A stretch of DNA of 64,000 nt, taken from Cryobacterium gelidum. Its GTDB lineage: Bacteria; Actinomycetota; Actinomycetes; Actinomycetales; Microbacteriaceae. A model generated the notes under the pieces. The model worked only from the letters and a program-made list of their open reading frames with translations. It did not search any database and was not told the origin of the DNA. Within the stretch, counting starts at the first letter, position 1, and the number at the start of each line of letters is the position of its first letter. The DNA lies in NCBI RefSeq assembly GCF_004403985.1, contig NZ_SOHL01000020.1, positions 83,425-147,424 of the forward strand, written 5' to 3'. The translations under genes were made by a program, and so were the position numbers. Shown here piece after piece: positions 8,309-16,835 of this stretch.

Positions 8309-8838
8309 ATCGACGCATCCGCAATCGTCTGACCGTGGCCGTGGCCACCGGACTTCTCCTTCTGGTGCCGCTGGCAGGCTGCGCTGGTGAGCCGGTCCAG
8401 CTTGAGGCCTCGACCGCCGGGAATCTGCAGGCTGCGATGCTCGACATCACCGAGGCAGCCGCGGCCGGCGACTTCAGCGCGGCCCAATCACTCCTGACCG
8501 ATCTGCAGGCGAACCTGCACGCTGCCGCCGTAGCCGGGCAGGTGAGCGCCGAACGATCCTCGTCGATTCAAACCGCGATCAACCTGGTCAGCGCCGATTT
8601 GACGGCGGAGATCGAGGCTACAGCGGTGGCGGCCGAAGCGGCTGCTGCGGCCGCAGCGAAGGCCGCAGCCCTCACCGAACAGCAGAACGCCGATAACGCC
8701 GAAAAGGCGGCCGAGGACTCCAGGGAGGCGGCCGACAACGCTCGCGAGGCGGAGAAGAAGGCCGCTGAAGACGCGAGGAAGGCGTGGGAAGAGTGTCTCA
8801 AGGACGGAGACCAGGACTCGTCCGCACAGTGTGACTAG
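8305..8838 (+). CDS. Ala-rich coiled-coil lipoprotein coupled to the kinase
   Basis: The GTG start overlaps the kinase stop (GTGA at 8305-8308). The 177-aa product has a basic N-terminus, a hydrophobic segment and a lipobox LAGC (cysteine near residue 26), so it should be lipid-anchored outside the membrane. The mature part is strongly helical, with long Ala/Glu/Lys runs (about 100-160) typical of a coiled coil. Two cysteines sit in the acidic tail (EECLKDGD and QCD). I do not recognise a named family. Being anchored next to a kinase with almost no external domain, it may be the sensor or partner of that kinase, which is inference from coupling only. Confidence 0.8.
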   Translation: MNRRIRNRLTVAVATGLLLLVPLAGCAGEPVQLEASTAGNLQAAMLDITEAAAAGDFSAAQSLLTDLQANLHAAAVAGQVSAERSSSIQTAINLVSADLTAEIEATAVAAEAAAAAAAKAAALTEQQNADNAEKAAEDSREAADNAREAEKKAAEDARKAWEECLKDGDQDSSAQCD

Positions 8839-8855
8839 CCCCTGGCGCCTGGCAG

Positions 8856-9938
8856 CTATCGTGCGGCGATCAGCCGATCGGCGGCGGCCCGCGCCCAGCG
8901 CTCAGCGTCGGCGAGCGAGTCGAGGGTGAGGGCACCGTCGGGTTCGTGGGATTCGACCACGCGTAGTACCGTGTCGACGATGTCTAGAAAACCGATGCGT
9001 CCGTCGTGAAAAGCAGCGACGGCCTGCTCGTTGGCGGCGTTGAACACGGCGGGATAGGTACCGCCCTTGCGGCCGACCGTCTTGGCCAGTTCAACCGCCG
9101 GGAAGGCGTTCGTGTCGAGCGGTTCGAAGGTCCAGCTGTGCGGCACCGTCCAGTCGATCGGGGTGCCGACTGCGGCGACCCGGTTTGGCCAGTCCAGTCC
9201 GAGCGAGATCGGCAACCGCATGTCGGGCGGGGACGCTTGCGCGATGGTCGACCCGTCGATGAATTCAACCATCGAGTGCACCACAGATTGCGGGTGCACG
9301 ACGGCGTCGATGCGGTCGTATTCCACGTCGAACAGCAGGTGCGCCTCGATGATTTCCAGCCCCTTGTTCATAAGGGTGGCCGAATTGGTGGTCACGACGA
9401 GGCCCATGTTCCAGGTTGGGTGTGCGAGGGCCTGCGCGGGAGTGACCCGGGCAAGCTGCTCACGGGTGAAACCGCGAAATGGCCCACCGGATGCCGTCAG
9501 CACGAGTCGTCGCACCTCATGCTGGGTTCCTGCGAGCAAGGCCTGCGCGATAGCGGAGTGTTCAGAATCGACGGGCACGATCTGTCCGGGCGCAGCGAGC
9601 GATTTCACCAAGTCGCCGCCGACGATGAGCGATTCCTTGTTGGCCAGGGCCAGGGTCCGACCGGCCCTCAGCGCGGCGAGTGTCGGTCCGAGGCCGACCG
9701 AACCGGTGATGCCGTTGAGCACGACGTCGGCGTCGACGTCGCGCACGAGCTGCTCGGCAGCATCGGCCCCTAAAGCGGTGTGCTCGACCCGAAAGTCGAT
9801 GGCCTGCCCATCGAGCATCTCGCGGTTGCTTCCGGCAGCGAGACCGACCACCTCAAACCGCTCGGGATTGGCACGGATGACGTCGAGGGCCTGGGTACCG
9901 ATGGAGCCCGTAGACCCGAGGACAATTACTCTTTGCAC
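8856..9938 (-). CDS. dxr: 1-deoxy-D-xylulose 5-phosphate reductoisomerase
   Basis: Dxr catalyses the committed MEP-pathway step from DXP to methylerythritol 4-phosphate using NADPH. The 360-aa sequence starts with the nucleotide-binding motif LGSTGSIG, and contains the NKESLIVGG segment, the metal-binding and substrate motifs PVDSEHSAI and SGGPFRG, and [14 protein letters not shown]. All are hallmarks of the enzyme. It is convergent with the lipoprotein gene at 17 bp and divergent from plsC at 44 bp, so the promoters of dxr and plsC must be tightly packed or overlapping. Confidence 0.96.
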   Translation of the reverse strand: MQRVIVLGSTGSIGTQALDVIRANPERFEVVGLAAGSNREMLDGQAIDFRVEHTALGADAAEQLVRDVDADVVLNGITGSVGLGPTLAALRAGRTLALANKESLIVGGDLVKSLAAPGQIVPVDSEHSAIAQALLAGTQHEVRRLVLTASGGPFRGFTREQLARVTPAQALAHPTWNMGLVVTTNSATLMNKGLEIIEAHLLFDVEYDRIDAVVHPQSVVHSMVEFIDGSTIAQASPPDMRLPISLGLDWPNRVAAVGTPIDWTVPHSWTFEPLDTNAFPAVELAKTVGRKGGTYPAVFNAANEQAVAAFHDGRIGFLDIVDTVLRVVESHEPDGALTLDSLADAERWARAAADRLIAAR

Positions 9939-9982
9939 CCCTCCATGCTAGGTGCACGCCGCCGGAGCTGTAGTGTCAACGG

Positions 9983-10810
9983 GTGACTGGTGCCAAAGCA
10001 GAACCCAAAGACAAAGACGAAGCCGGTCCCCAAGATAGCGACGCCTCAGCCGTCATCGCCGACGTGCCCGACGAACCAGAACGCGTGAAGCGTCCAGGAT
10101 TCGTCTACTTTCTCGGCTACGGCATCATGGCCCCGGTCGCCCGCATCGTGTTTCGCCCGCACATCGTTGGCCGCGAGAACATCCCGGCGACCGGCAAAGT
10201 CATCCTCGCGAGCAACCATCTCTCCTTCATCGACAGCATCGTCATTCCACTCGTCGCGACCCGGCGCGTGCAGTTTCTCGCGAAATCGACCTACTTCACC
10301 GGAACCGGATTTCAGGGCTGGGTGTCCCGCACGTTCTTCACCGCGATCGGTGCGATCGGTGTCGAACGCGGCGCCGGACAGGCCGCGCAAGTCGCGCTCG
10401 ACGCCGGTCGCGCCGTGCTCGAAGCCGAGGGCGCCTTCGCGATCTACCCGGAAGGCACACGTTCCCTCGACGGGCGTCTCTATAAGGGTCGCACCGGCGT
10501 CGCCTGGCTTGCTCTGAGCACGGGCGCCGTCGTGGTGCCGGTCGGACTGATCGGCACCCAGGAAATTCAGCCGGTCGGCACCAAGGTTCCGCGAATCCGC
10601 CGGGTCACGGTCAGCTTCGGTCAACCGCTCGACCTCGGCCATCACGGCCATGCCAACTCCGGGAAGGCCCGCCGCCAGGCCACGGATGAGGTCATGGCGG
10701 CCATTCACAGCCTGTCCGGCCAGGAATTGGCACACGCCTACAACGAATCCCCACCGGTCGGAACGCTGAATCGCCTCGCCCATCGGGTCTTTCCGCGCGA
10801 ACGCCTGTAA
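9983..10810 (+). CDS. plsC: 1-acyl-sn-glycerol-3-phosphate acyltransferase
   Basis: This PlsC-family enzyme transfers an acyl chain to lysophosphatidic acid during phospholipid synthesis at the membrane. The HX4D motif is NHLSFID (H79, D84) and the phosphate-binding motif is YPEGTRS. The protein starts at a GTG and has an unusual charged N-terminal tail of about 35 residues (Lys/Asp/Glu-rich) before the first hydrophobic segment. The length of 275 aa is slightly more than the family norm because of this tail. The exact acyl acceptor cannot be told from sequence. Confidence 0.9.
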   Translation: MTGAKAEPKDKDEAGPQDSDASAVIADVPDEPERVKRPGFVYFLGYGIMAPVARIVFRPHIVGRENIPATGKVILASNHLSFIDSIVIPLVATRRVQFLAKSTYFTGTGFQGWVSRTFFTAIGAIGVERGAGQAAQVALDAGRAVLEAEGAFAIYPEGTRSLDGRLYKGRTGVAWLALSTGAVVVPVGLIGTQEIQPVGTKVPRIRRVTVSFGQPLDLGHHGHANSGKARRQATDEVMAAIHSLSGQELAHAYNESPPVGTLNRLAHRVFPRERL

Positions 10811-10874
10811 CAGCAGGCTCCGGCTTGTCGGCGGCGCGGAGGGCGGACACAGCCGACAGTCATAGGCTGGAGGA

Positions 10875-12221
10875 ATGACTGCAACGTATTCGGTGCCCCA
10901 GCAACGCAAGCTCGTGACGGCTCTTCCCGGCCCCAAGTCGGTTGAATTACAGGCCAGGCGGGAGAAGACGGTCGCCCGCGGGGCCGGAACCCTCGCCAAC
11001 ATCTACATGGACCACGGCGCGGGAGCCATCCTGGTCGACGTCGACGGTAACCAGATCATCGATCTCGGGTGCGGCATCGGGGTGACCACGATCGGTCACG
11101 CCCATCCGGAGGTCGCAGCTGCGGCATCCGCTCAGGCGGCGAAACTGACCCACACCCTATTCACCGTCACGCCATACGAGAACTACGTGGCCGTCGCCGA
11201 GAAACTCGCCGAGATCACCCCCGGCGACTTCGAGAAGCACTCGGTGCTCGTCAACACCGGTGCGGAAGCGGTGGAGAACGCGGTGAAGATCGCCCGCAAG
11301 TTCACCGGTCGCCGCGCGATCGTTGCCCTCGACCATGCCTTTCACGGTCGCACCAACCTCACCATGACGATGACATACCGGCCTTGGCCGGAACGGGCCG
11401 GCATGGGTCCGTTCCCCGGCGAAATCTACAGCGTGCCGACCAGCTACCCGTTCCGGGACGGCCTGAGCGGTCTGGAAGCGGCAGAAAAGACCATCGACTA
11501 CATCAACACCCACATCGGCGCGAGTGAGGTCGCTGCGTTCTTCGTCGAGCCCATCCAGGGCGACGGCGGCGTCGTCATTCCCGCGCCCGGCTATTTCAAG
11601 CGCATTCGCGAATTCTGCACCGAGAATGGCATCGTCTTCGTCGCCGATGAGATTCAGGCTGGCATTGCCCGCACCGGAGTCTGGTACTCGATCGAACACC
11701 ACGGTGTCGTGCCCGACCTGATCACCACGGCTAAGGGCATCGCCGGCGGTCTTCCGCTCGCCGCCGTCACCGGTCGCGCCGACATCATGGATTCCGTACA
11801 GCCCGGCGGTATCGGCGGCACCTTCGGTGGCAACCCGGTCTCGACCGCAGCCGCCCTCGCGGTGTTCAACCTGATCGAGCGGGACAACCTGCTCGGCGAG
11901 GCGCAGCGGGTCGAAGCGGCACTCTGGGCGCGCATCGGCGACTGGGCCGAGAAGTTCTCCATCGTCGGCGAAGTGCGCGGCAAGGGCGCCATGTTCGGCG
12001 TCGAGCTCGTGCACCCGGGCACCAAGAAGCCCTACCCCGAAGCGCTGACCGCGCTGATCAAGCACGCGACCACGAACGGTGTCATTGCCCTGGATGCCGG
12101 CAGCTGGGATTCCGTGCTGCGCATCATGCCGTCCGTCGTGATCTCCGACGAACTCATCGACGACGCGGCGACCGTGCTCGAAGAAGCCTTGACCGCCCTC
12201 GTCGCCGCCTACCCCGCGTAA
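10875..12221 (+). CDS. gabT: 4-aminobutyrate aminotransferase, copy 1
   Basis: This 448-aa class-III aminotransferase converts GABA and 2-oxoglutarate to succinate semialdehyde and glutamate. The PLP lysine is K287 in TTAKGIAGG. Other family motifs are NTGAEAVENAVKIAR, VEPIQGDGG and FVADEIQAG. A second copy lies at 15,404. The two share long identical stretches such as GIGVTTIGH and PLAAVTGRA, so they are close paralogues in the same orientation. Upstream genes for polyamine breakdown in this window give it a clear substrate source. No succinate semialdehyde dehydrogenase gene is present here. Confidence 0.92.
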   Translation: MTATYSVPQQRKLVTALPGPKSVELQARREKTVARGAGTLANIYMDHGAGAILVDVDGNQIIDLGCGIGVTTIGHAHPEVAAAASAQAAKLTHTLFTVTPYENYVAVAEKLAEITPGDFEKHSVLVNTGAEAVENAVKIARKFTGRRAIVALDHAFHGRTNLTMTMTYRPWPERAGMGPFPGEIYSVPTSYPFRDGLSGLEAAEKTIDYINTHIGASEVAAFFVEPIQGDGGVVIPAPGYFKRIREFCTENGIVFVADEIQAGIARTGVWYSIEHHGVVPDLITTAKGIAGGLPLAAVTGRADIMDSVQPGGIGGTFGGNPVSTAAALAVFNLIERDNLLGEAQRVEAALWARIGDWAEKFSIVGEVRGKGAMFGVELVHPGTKKPYPEALTALIKHATTNGVIALDAGSWDSVLRIMPSVVISDELIDDAATVLEEALTALVAAYPA

Positions 12222-12429
12222 GTTCTGGATTGTGCGGGCAGGCGACGCTCGCTCGACCGCCAGCCTCGGAATTCAGCGGAGTGATGCAGGTGGCCGGGAA
12301 CCACTCCGCATCGCACACCCGCGACACCGGCGAGTCCAGGTCGCCGGTGAGTTCCGCAGCGATGTGGTCGACGGTGTCGGCAGCCACGCTCTCGCCGGTC
12401 GCGCAGCCGGTGAGAACAAGAAGTGCCAT
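12154..12429 (-). CDS. Possible small lipoprotein, possibly a remnant
   Basis: The frame begins MALLVLTGCATG, a very short but lipobox-like signal, followed by about 60 plausible residues with three cysteines. It ends in an Arg-rich tail that overlaps the 3' end of gabT by 68 bp. It lies in the same reading frame as the HAAS-type gene, beginning 11 codons after that gene's TGA, so it could be a separate third gene of the operon or a piece of a once longer reading frame. No normal ribosome binding site is seen. The Arg-rich end suggests that the original 3' part has been lost. Confidence 0.35.
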   Translation of the reverse strand: MALLVLTGCATGESVAADTVDHIAAELTGDLDSPVSRVCDAEWFPATCITPLNSEAGGRASVACPHNPELTRGRRRRGRSRLLRARSPRRR

Positions 12430-12462
12430 CTCGGTACCCGCCGTGCGCCATCGCGTGGCGCG

Positions 12463-13554
12463 TCATTGTTCGGCCACTGGTGCAGCAGATGGTGTCGTCG
12501 CCGGCGATAGCGTGGGCGATGGCTCTCCCGCAGCGGGCACGTCGACGAGCGGCTGCACCTGGGTGAACGGGAGCGGCGCTGCTGCGGCATCCGCTTGGTG
12601 TGCCTGCCCGAGATAGTCGTAGGAGTAGTCGATATCTCCTGAGGTCACCAGCCGCAGCGGGTACACATTCCAGCCGCTGCCGCCCGGCACCAACAGGCTC
12701 GGCACGACCATGTCCTGCTCGCCGGTTGCATCCAGCTGGGGCACGTAGTGGGTATTGACCGGGTCATTCACCACGTTGAGCGCGCGGCCGTCCTGGTCGA
12801 ACAACTGCACGTCGGTGAGCGGCTGGCCGTCGGCGTCGTAGGCGAACACGTTGGTGACCTCCTGGCCGTTCTGCATGAGTCCAGGCGTGCTGTAGGGGGT
12901 GTCATCTACATACGCGCTGGTCTGCGCACTGGCCTGATTCGCCGTTACCGCCAGCACCAGCGGCAGCACGAGGACCGCGCACACGCTGACCACGGTGCGA
13001 AAGCCGGGCAACCACCGCCACGGCAACCACCGTCCGCGGCCCCACTGCACGCTCAAGATCACGAAGGCCCCAAATACGATCCAACGCACCGGGTCGGTCG
13101 GCACCGTTCTGATGGCGCCGCCCACAAAGATCTCCGCGACCGCATAGACGACCCAGCCGCGCAGCACCCACCACAGCGGGCGCAACACGAGAAGAAAGTC
13201 GAGTACCGCCGCACCGGCCGCACTCGAGCGGATGCGCCGGGCCGCGCCAGCCCGCACGGCACCGGCCAGGGTGCGCAGCCGGCGTAGCCGCGGCACCCGA
13301 ACAGCGGCGCCCGCTCCCCGCAAGGGAAGCCCGGCAGCGCCGCGCAGCTCGTCTGCGTAGGCGACCGGATCACCGAACTCGAAGCCGAGCGAGGCGAAAT
13401 CCGCATCGGCGGCGGCATCCGCTGCCTGCTCCGTCAGGTCGGCTTCTAGCCCCTCGGTGAGGTCGTCGATCTCGTCGGCCGGCAGATCGCTCAGGGCGGC
13501 CCGCACGGCCAGGGCGAAGTCGTGAATGGACTGGATCGTGGCGGTTTCGCTCAT
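12463..13554 (-). CDS. HAAS-type membrane protein paired with a PadR regulator
   Basis: The N-terminal 75 residues resemble the HAAS domain (acidic helices, including DLPADEIDDLTEGLEADL), which in many bacteria is encoded directly after a PadR regulator. The middle holds about four membrane segments (roughly 110-230), and a C-terminal domain of about 130 residues probably lies outside the cell. That domain ends in a Pro/Ser/Thr-rich tail. The start overlaps the PadR stop by 4 bp, so the two are co-translated. The function of the outer domain is not recognisable. A membrane sensor or anti-regulator is a reasonable guess from the pairing. Confidence 0.75.
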   Translation of the reverse strand: MSETATIQSIHDFALAVRAALSDLPADEIDDLTEGLEADLTEQAADAAADADFASLGFEFGDPVAYADELRGAAGLPLRGAGAAVRVPRLRRLRTLAGAVRAGAARRIRSSAAGAAVLDFLLVLRPLWWVLRGWVVYAVAEIFVGGAIRTVPTDPVRWIVFGAFVILSVQWGRGRWLPWRWLPGFRTVVSVCAVLVLPLVLAVTANQASAQTSAYVDDTPYSTPGLMQNGQEVTNVFAYDADGQPLTDVQLFDQDGRALNVVNDPVNTHYVPQLDATGEQDMVVPSLLVPGGSGWNVYPLRLVTSGDIDYSYDYLGQAHQADAAAAPLPFTQVQPLVDVPAAGEPSPTLSPATTPSAAPVAEQ

Positions 13555-13916
13555 GACTTTTCACCGATCGTACGTAGGTGGACGGTGGGTTGCGGCTGGT
13601 TGAGCAGCTGGGTGAGGGTATCGGCGAAGTGGGTCCAGTTTGTGCGTTGTTCGGCCAGCATGGCCCGACCGTTCGCGTTCATTGCGTAGTACTTCCGGTG
13701 CGGCCCGCCGTCGGACGGAACGACATAGCTCGACAGCGCCCCCGCGCTGTAAAGCCGCCGGAGTGTGCCGTAGACGGATGCGTCGCCGACCTCATCGAGT
13801 CCGGCGGCACGCAACCGACGCACGATGTCGTAGCCGTAGCCGTCGTCGTCGACGATCACGGCCAATACGGCCATATCGAGCACCCCCTTGAGCAACTGGG
13901 TGGTATCCATCGGCAT
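13551..13916 (-). CDS. PadR-family transcriptional regulator
   Basis: This 121-aa protein is a minimal PadR winged-helix regulator. It has the starting helix LLKGVLDMAVLAVI, the GYGYDIVRRL recognition region, the wing segment VYGTLRRLYSAGALSS, and the family's R-x-Y-Y motif (HRKYYAMN). PadR proteins usually repress their own operon and a nearby transport or envelope-stress gene. Here it leads an operon with the HAAS membrane protein. The 255 bp upstream hold no gene but contain a degenerate copy of the osmC end. Confidence 0.9.
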   Translation of the reverse strand: MPMDTTQLLKGVLDMAVLAVIVDDDGYGYDIVRRLRAAGLDEVGDASVYGTLRRLYSAGALSSYVVPSDGGPHRKYYAMNANGRAMLAEQRTNWTHFADTLTQLLNQPQPTVHLRTIGEKS

Positions 13917-14004
13917 CCTTTCGATCGGCGCTAGCCCTCAACGGATTCCAGACTACTACGCCAACCACACTACCGCGCCATGCGCAACTTTGGTCGACCG
14001 CGCC

Positions 14005-14120
14005 AAGCCGTGGGTATCAGCTCGTTTCAGCACCGAAAAGCGCTCAAATTCGCGGCTCGGCGACGCGCAGCGCGCTTCAACGGTAGTAACCGACTCCGGG
14101 CCGGCTCCTGACCGACCGGA
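14005..14120. repeat. Direct repeat copy 1: degenerate copy of the osmC 3' end
   Basis: About 115 bp matching 14770-14876 in the same orientation, with few gaps. Shared blocks include CTCGTTTCAGC, CCGAAAAGCGCTC and CGGCTCGGCGACGCG. Read on the minus strand it still encodes a recognisable remnant (PVGQEP) of the OsmC C-terminus. The intact copy is the real end of osmC plus its 3' flank. The two copies bracket the frameshifted lipoprotein gene. Confidence 0.75.
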
Positions 14121-14171
14121 CTACACTTGCGCTTAAAAGCACATTTCATACAGTGAACGGGCGGGGAGTCA

Positions 14172-14758
14172 GTGGATTTCAGTACTGCCGGTGGCGATAT
14201 TTCACGCAGCGGTCTGCCCCCACGCGCAATGGAGTCATCGAGGCGCCGGCAGGCTACGGTGATCGCCCGTGCTGCGATAATCATGCTGTCGGCACTAGTG
14301 CTTTCTGGGTGCGCTTCGCCAGCGCCAGCTGCCCCGGGAGCGAACGTGACACCAACGCAAGCCGACACAACCCCAAAGCCAGTGGCACCAGCGACGGCCG
14401 CGACCGTTTCGACCATTACGATGAGCGGTTCGCAGTTGATGAGTGAGACGGCTACCGACCAGCCGCTGTCCAGCGTTGACTTTGCGGAGGGGACGAGCCC
14501 AGCGTCAACGGTATCGCCCTGGAAAGCAGCGGCCACTTCGCGGTCGGCGACAATGCCCAAGCCTTCTTCGATGCACTTCCCCCCGAGCTGGCTTTCGATG
14601 AGTACAACGACGGCTCTGGGCCCTTCGTCTACGACAAAGTAGCGGACGCGTCCCCGTGGGGCGAGAGCAACGCCTACGGAGGCGTCTCCCGCTTGGCGAC
14701 CGGCGGAGAAGTGGTCAGCATCGTGGCGCCCGATACGACGAGCGCCTTCTACTGCTAG
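14172..14758 (+). pseudogene. Lipoprotein gene broken by a one-base frameshift
   Basis: From the GTG at 14172 (GGGGAG upstream) the frame encodes a signal peptide with lipobox LSGC, then an Ala/Pro/Thr-rich linker. At the run of four G (14489-14492) the coding sense moves to another frame. That frame continues as a normal-looking protein (DEPSVNGIALESSGHF..., ending TTSAFYC) to TAG 14756-14758. Adding one G would give a continuous protein of about 195 aa. The whole gene lies between two osmC-end repeats. Either it is a pseudogene or the G run was misread in sequencing. I do not recognise the family. Confidence 0.7.
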
Positions 14759-14769
14759 ACCTGCTCGCC

Positions 14770-14876
14770 CAGCCGTGAGTTTCGACTCGTTTCAGCGCGC
14801 CGAAAAGCGCTCGAACTTCCGGCTCGGCGACGCGTGGCGCGCTCAGGCGGTGGTGACAGGCTCGTGACCGATCGGA
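14770..14876. repeat. Direct repeat copy 2: native osmC 3' end and flank
   Basis: This copy contains the last 11 codons and stop of osmC (14843-14876) plus about 73 bp of downstream sequence. It matches 14005-14120. Because the coding part is intact here and decayed in copy 1, this is the likely source. Confidence 0.75.
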
Positions 14877-15325
14877 AAGTTGACCGAGGCCGCGATGAAG
14901 CATTCGCGGGCAGCCTCGGCATGCAACGACTGCGCGAACTCGATCTGCTCGGGGTCGGTGATCGTCACGCGCGGCCGCAGGGTGACCGCGGTGAAGTGGC
15001 CGCCGCCCGCTGATAGCTGTTCCATGGTGCCGATCGGGGCATCCGCGTACGCCGTCACCGTGACCCCGTTGCGGGCAGCGACGTGCAGATACGACAAGAG
15101 ATGGCACTGGGAAAGCGCCGCGAGCAGCAGCTCTTCGGGGTTCCACCGATCGTTGTCTCCGTGGAACGTCGGGTCGGACGAGCCTTGGATCGTCGCCTTG
15201 TCGGCGGATGCCCGACCGGCCGGCGAGATCAGATGGTCGCGCCCGTACGCCTTGTAGTGGTTCGTTCCGGTACCGCGATTCCCGGTCCACTCAACCCGCA
15301 CCGCATATTCGTGCACTCCGTTCAT
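14843..15325 (-). CDS. OsmC-family peroxiredoxin-like protein
   Basis: The 160-aa sequence has the OsmC fold markers: the N-terminal strands with VEWTGNRG, the WNPEELLLAALSQCHLLSYLH segment with the first redox cysteine, and the C-terminal AARECFIAASVNFP with the second. Such proteins reduce organic hydroperoxides with dithiol partners. Among subfamilies it is closest in layout to the general OsmC/YhfA group rather than classical Ohr. It is divergent from gabT copy 2 by 78 bp. Confidence 0.85.
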   Translation of the reverse strand: MNGVHEYAVRVEWTGNRGTGTNHYKAYGRDHLISPAGRASADKATIQGSSDPTFHGDNDRWNPEELLLAALSQCHLLSYLHVAARNGVTVTAYADAPIGTMEQLSAGGGHFTAVTLRPRVTITDPEQIEFAQSLHAEAARECFIAASVNFPIGHEPVTTA

Positions 15326-15403
15326 GCTTCTCCCTTGGCTCTACAAGATTCTTGCAGGACATCTCAGGTTTACCCCGCCAACGGTCGGTAAAGTGGAGGC
15401 ATC

Positions 15404-16831
15404 ATGACTGACACCCTCACAGACTCCGCCCCCATTGCCGCCGCTGACATTGCGTCCACCCAGTACGTCGTGACGCAAGAACGAAAGATCCGCACCGCGA
15501 TCCCCGGTCCGATCTCGGCAGCGTTGCATGAGCGGCGCCGGGCGGTCGTCTCCGATGGTGTGAGCTCCATGCTCCCCGTCTACATTGCCAAGGCCAATGG
15601 CGCGATCGTCGTCGATGTTGACGGCAACCAGTTCATCGACCTCGGCGCCGGAATCGGAGTGACCACGATCGGCCACACCGAGGCAAGCGTTGTCGCGGCG
15701 GCTGTCGAACAGTCTCAGGACTTTATTCACACACTCTTCACCGTCACGCCCTACGAAGAGTATGTGCGCGTCGCCGAGCTACTCGCCGAGCACACCCCGG
15801 GGGATTTTGCGAAGAAGAGCGTGCTCATCAACTCCGGAGCCGAAGCCGTCGAGAACGGCGTGAAGATCGCCCGCAAGTACACCGGCCGTCGCGCCGTCGC
15901 CGTGCTCGACCACGCCTACCACGGTCGCACCGTGCTGACCATGGCCATGAACTATAAGGCCATGCCCTATGCCACCGGCTACGGCCCGCTCGCCAGCGAC
16001 GTCTACCACGCACCGAGTTCCTACCCTTACCACGACGGTCTGACCGGTGCCGAGGCGGCCGTCCGCACCATCACGTACCTCGACAAGGTGATCGGGGCAT
16101 CCGATCTGGCCTGCCTCGTCGTCGAACCCATCCAGGGTGAGGGCGGATTCATGGTTCCAGCGGATGGCTATCTGCCGGCCCTGCAGAAATGGTGCACCGC
16201 AAACGGTGTCGTCATGATCGCCGATGAGATCCAGAGTGGCATGGCCCGCTCGGGCAAGTACTTCGCGAGCGAGCACTTCGGCTGGATCCCCGACCTCGTC
16301 CTCACCGCCAAGGGCATTGCCGGCGGCTTCCCGCTCGCCGCTGTCACCGGCCGCGCCGAAATCATGGATGCCTCGCAGCCCGGCGGCCTCGGCGGCACCT
16401 TCGGTGGCAACCCGGTCTCCTGCGCCGCCGCCATTGCCGTGTTCGACGCGATCGAGGCCAACAATCTGCTCGGCGAGGCCGTGCGCATCGGGAAGTCCCT
16501 CACCACGGGGCTGACCGCGCTGAAGAACAAGTACGACATCATCGGCGAGATTCGCGGCCACGGCGCCATGATGGCGATCGAGCTCGTGCAGCCAGGCACC
16601 GGAGACACCACAAAAACGCCGAACGCCGCCGCGGTGAGCGCCATCTCTACCTACGCCGGCCAGCATGGGGTTCTGCTGCTCACCGCAGGAACTTACGGCA
16701 ACGTGCTGCGCTTCCTGCCGAGCCTCGCCCTGTCCGATTCCCTGATCATCGACGCCCTCTCGGTGATCGACGACGCCATCGCCGCGCACGCTGCAGCGCT
16801 TACCGCAGCGCTTACCGCGTCGTCACACTAA
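15404..16831 (+). CDS. gabT: 4-aminobutyrate aminotransferase, copy 2
   Basis: The 475-aa paralogue of the enzyme at 10,875 has its PLP lysine at K303 (TAKGIAGG), with INSGAEAVENGVKIAR and VEPIQGEGG motifs. It has an extra N-terminal stretch of about 15 residues and a short Ala-rich tail. A GGAGG lies a few bases before the ATG. An asparaginase gene begins 4 bp after its stop, so the two should be co-transcribed. The neighbourhood suggests amino-nitrogen scavenging. Which of the two GabT copies serves putrescine-derived GABA cannot be told from sequence. Confidence 0.92.
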   Translation: MTDTLTDSAPIAAADIASTQYVVTQERKIRTAIPGPISAALHERRRAVVSDGVSSMLPVYIAKANGAIVVDVDGNQFIDLGAGIGVTTIGHTEASVVAAAVEQSQDFIHTLFTVTPYEEYVRVAELLAEHTPGDFAKKSVLINSGAEAVENGVKIARKYTGRRAVAVLDHAYHGRTVLTMAMNYKAMPYATGYGPLASDVYHAPSSYPYHDGLTGAEAAVRTITYLDKVIGASDLACLVVEPIQGEGGFMVPADGYLPALQKWCTANGVVMIADEIQSGMARSGKYFASEHFGWIPDLVLTAKGIAGGFPLAAVTGRAEIMDASQPGGLGGTFGGNPVSCAAAIAVFDAIEANNLLGEAVRIGKSLTTGLTALKNKYDIIGEIRGHGAMMAIELVQPGTGDTTKTPNAAAVSAISTYAGQHGVLLLTAGTYGNVLRFLPSLALSDSLIIDALSVIDDAIAAHAAALTAALTASSH

Positions 16832-16835
16832 CGCC

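Noticed and set aside
14027..14560. 177-codon minus-strand frame opposite the broken lipoprotein gene
   Set aside because: It is the antisense of the lipoprotein gene joined to the osmC-end repeat. Only the last part resembles a decayed OsmC tail.
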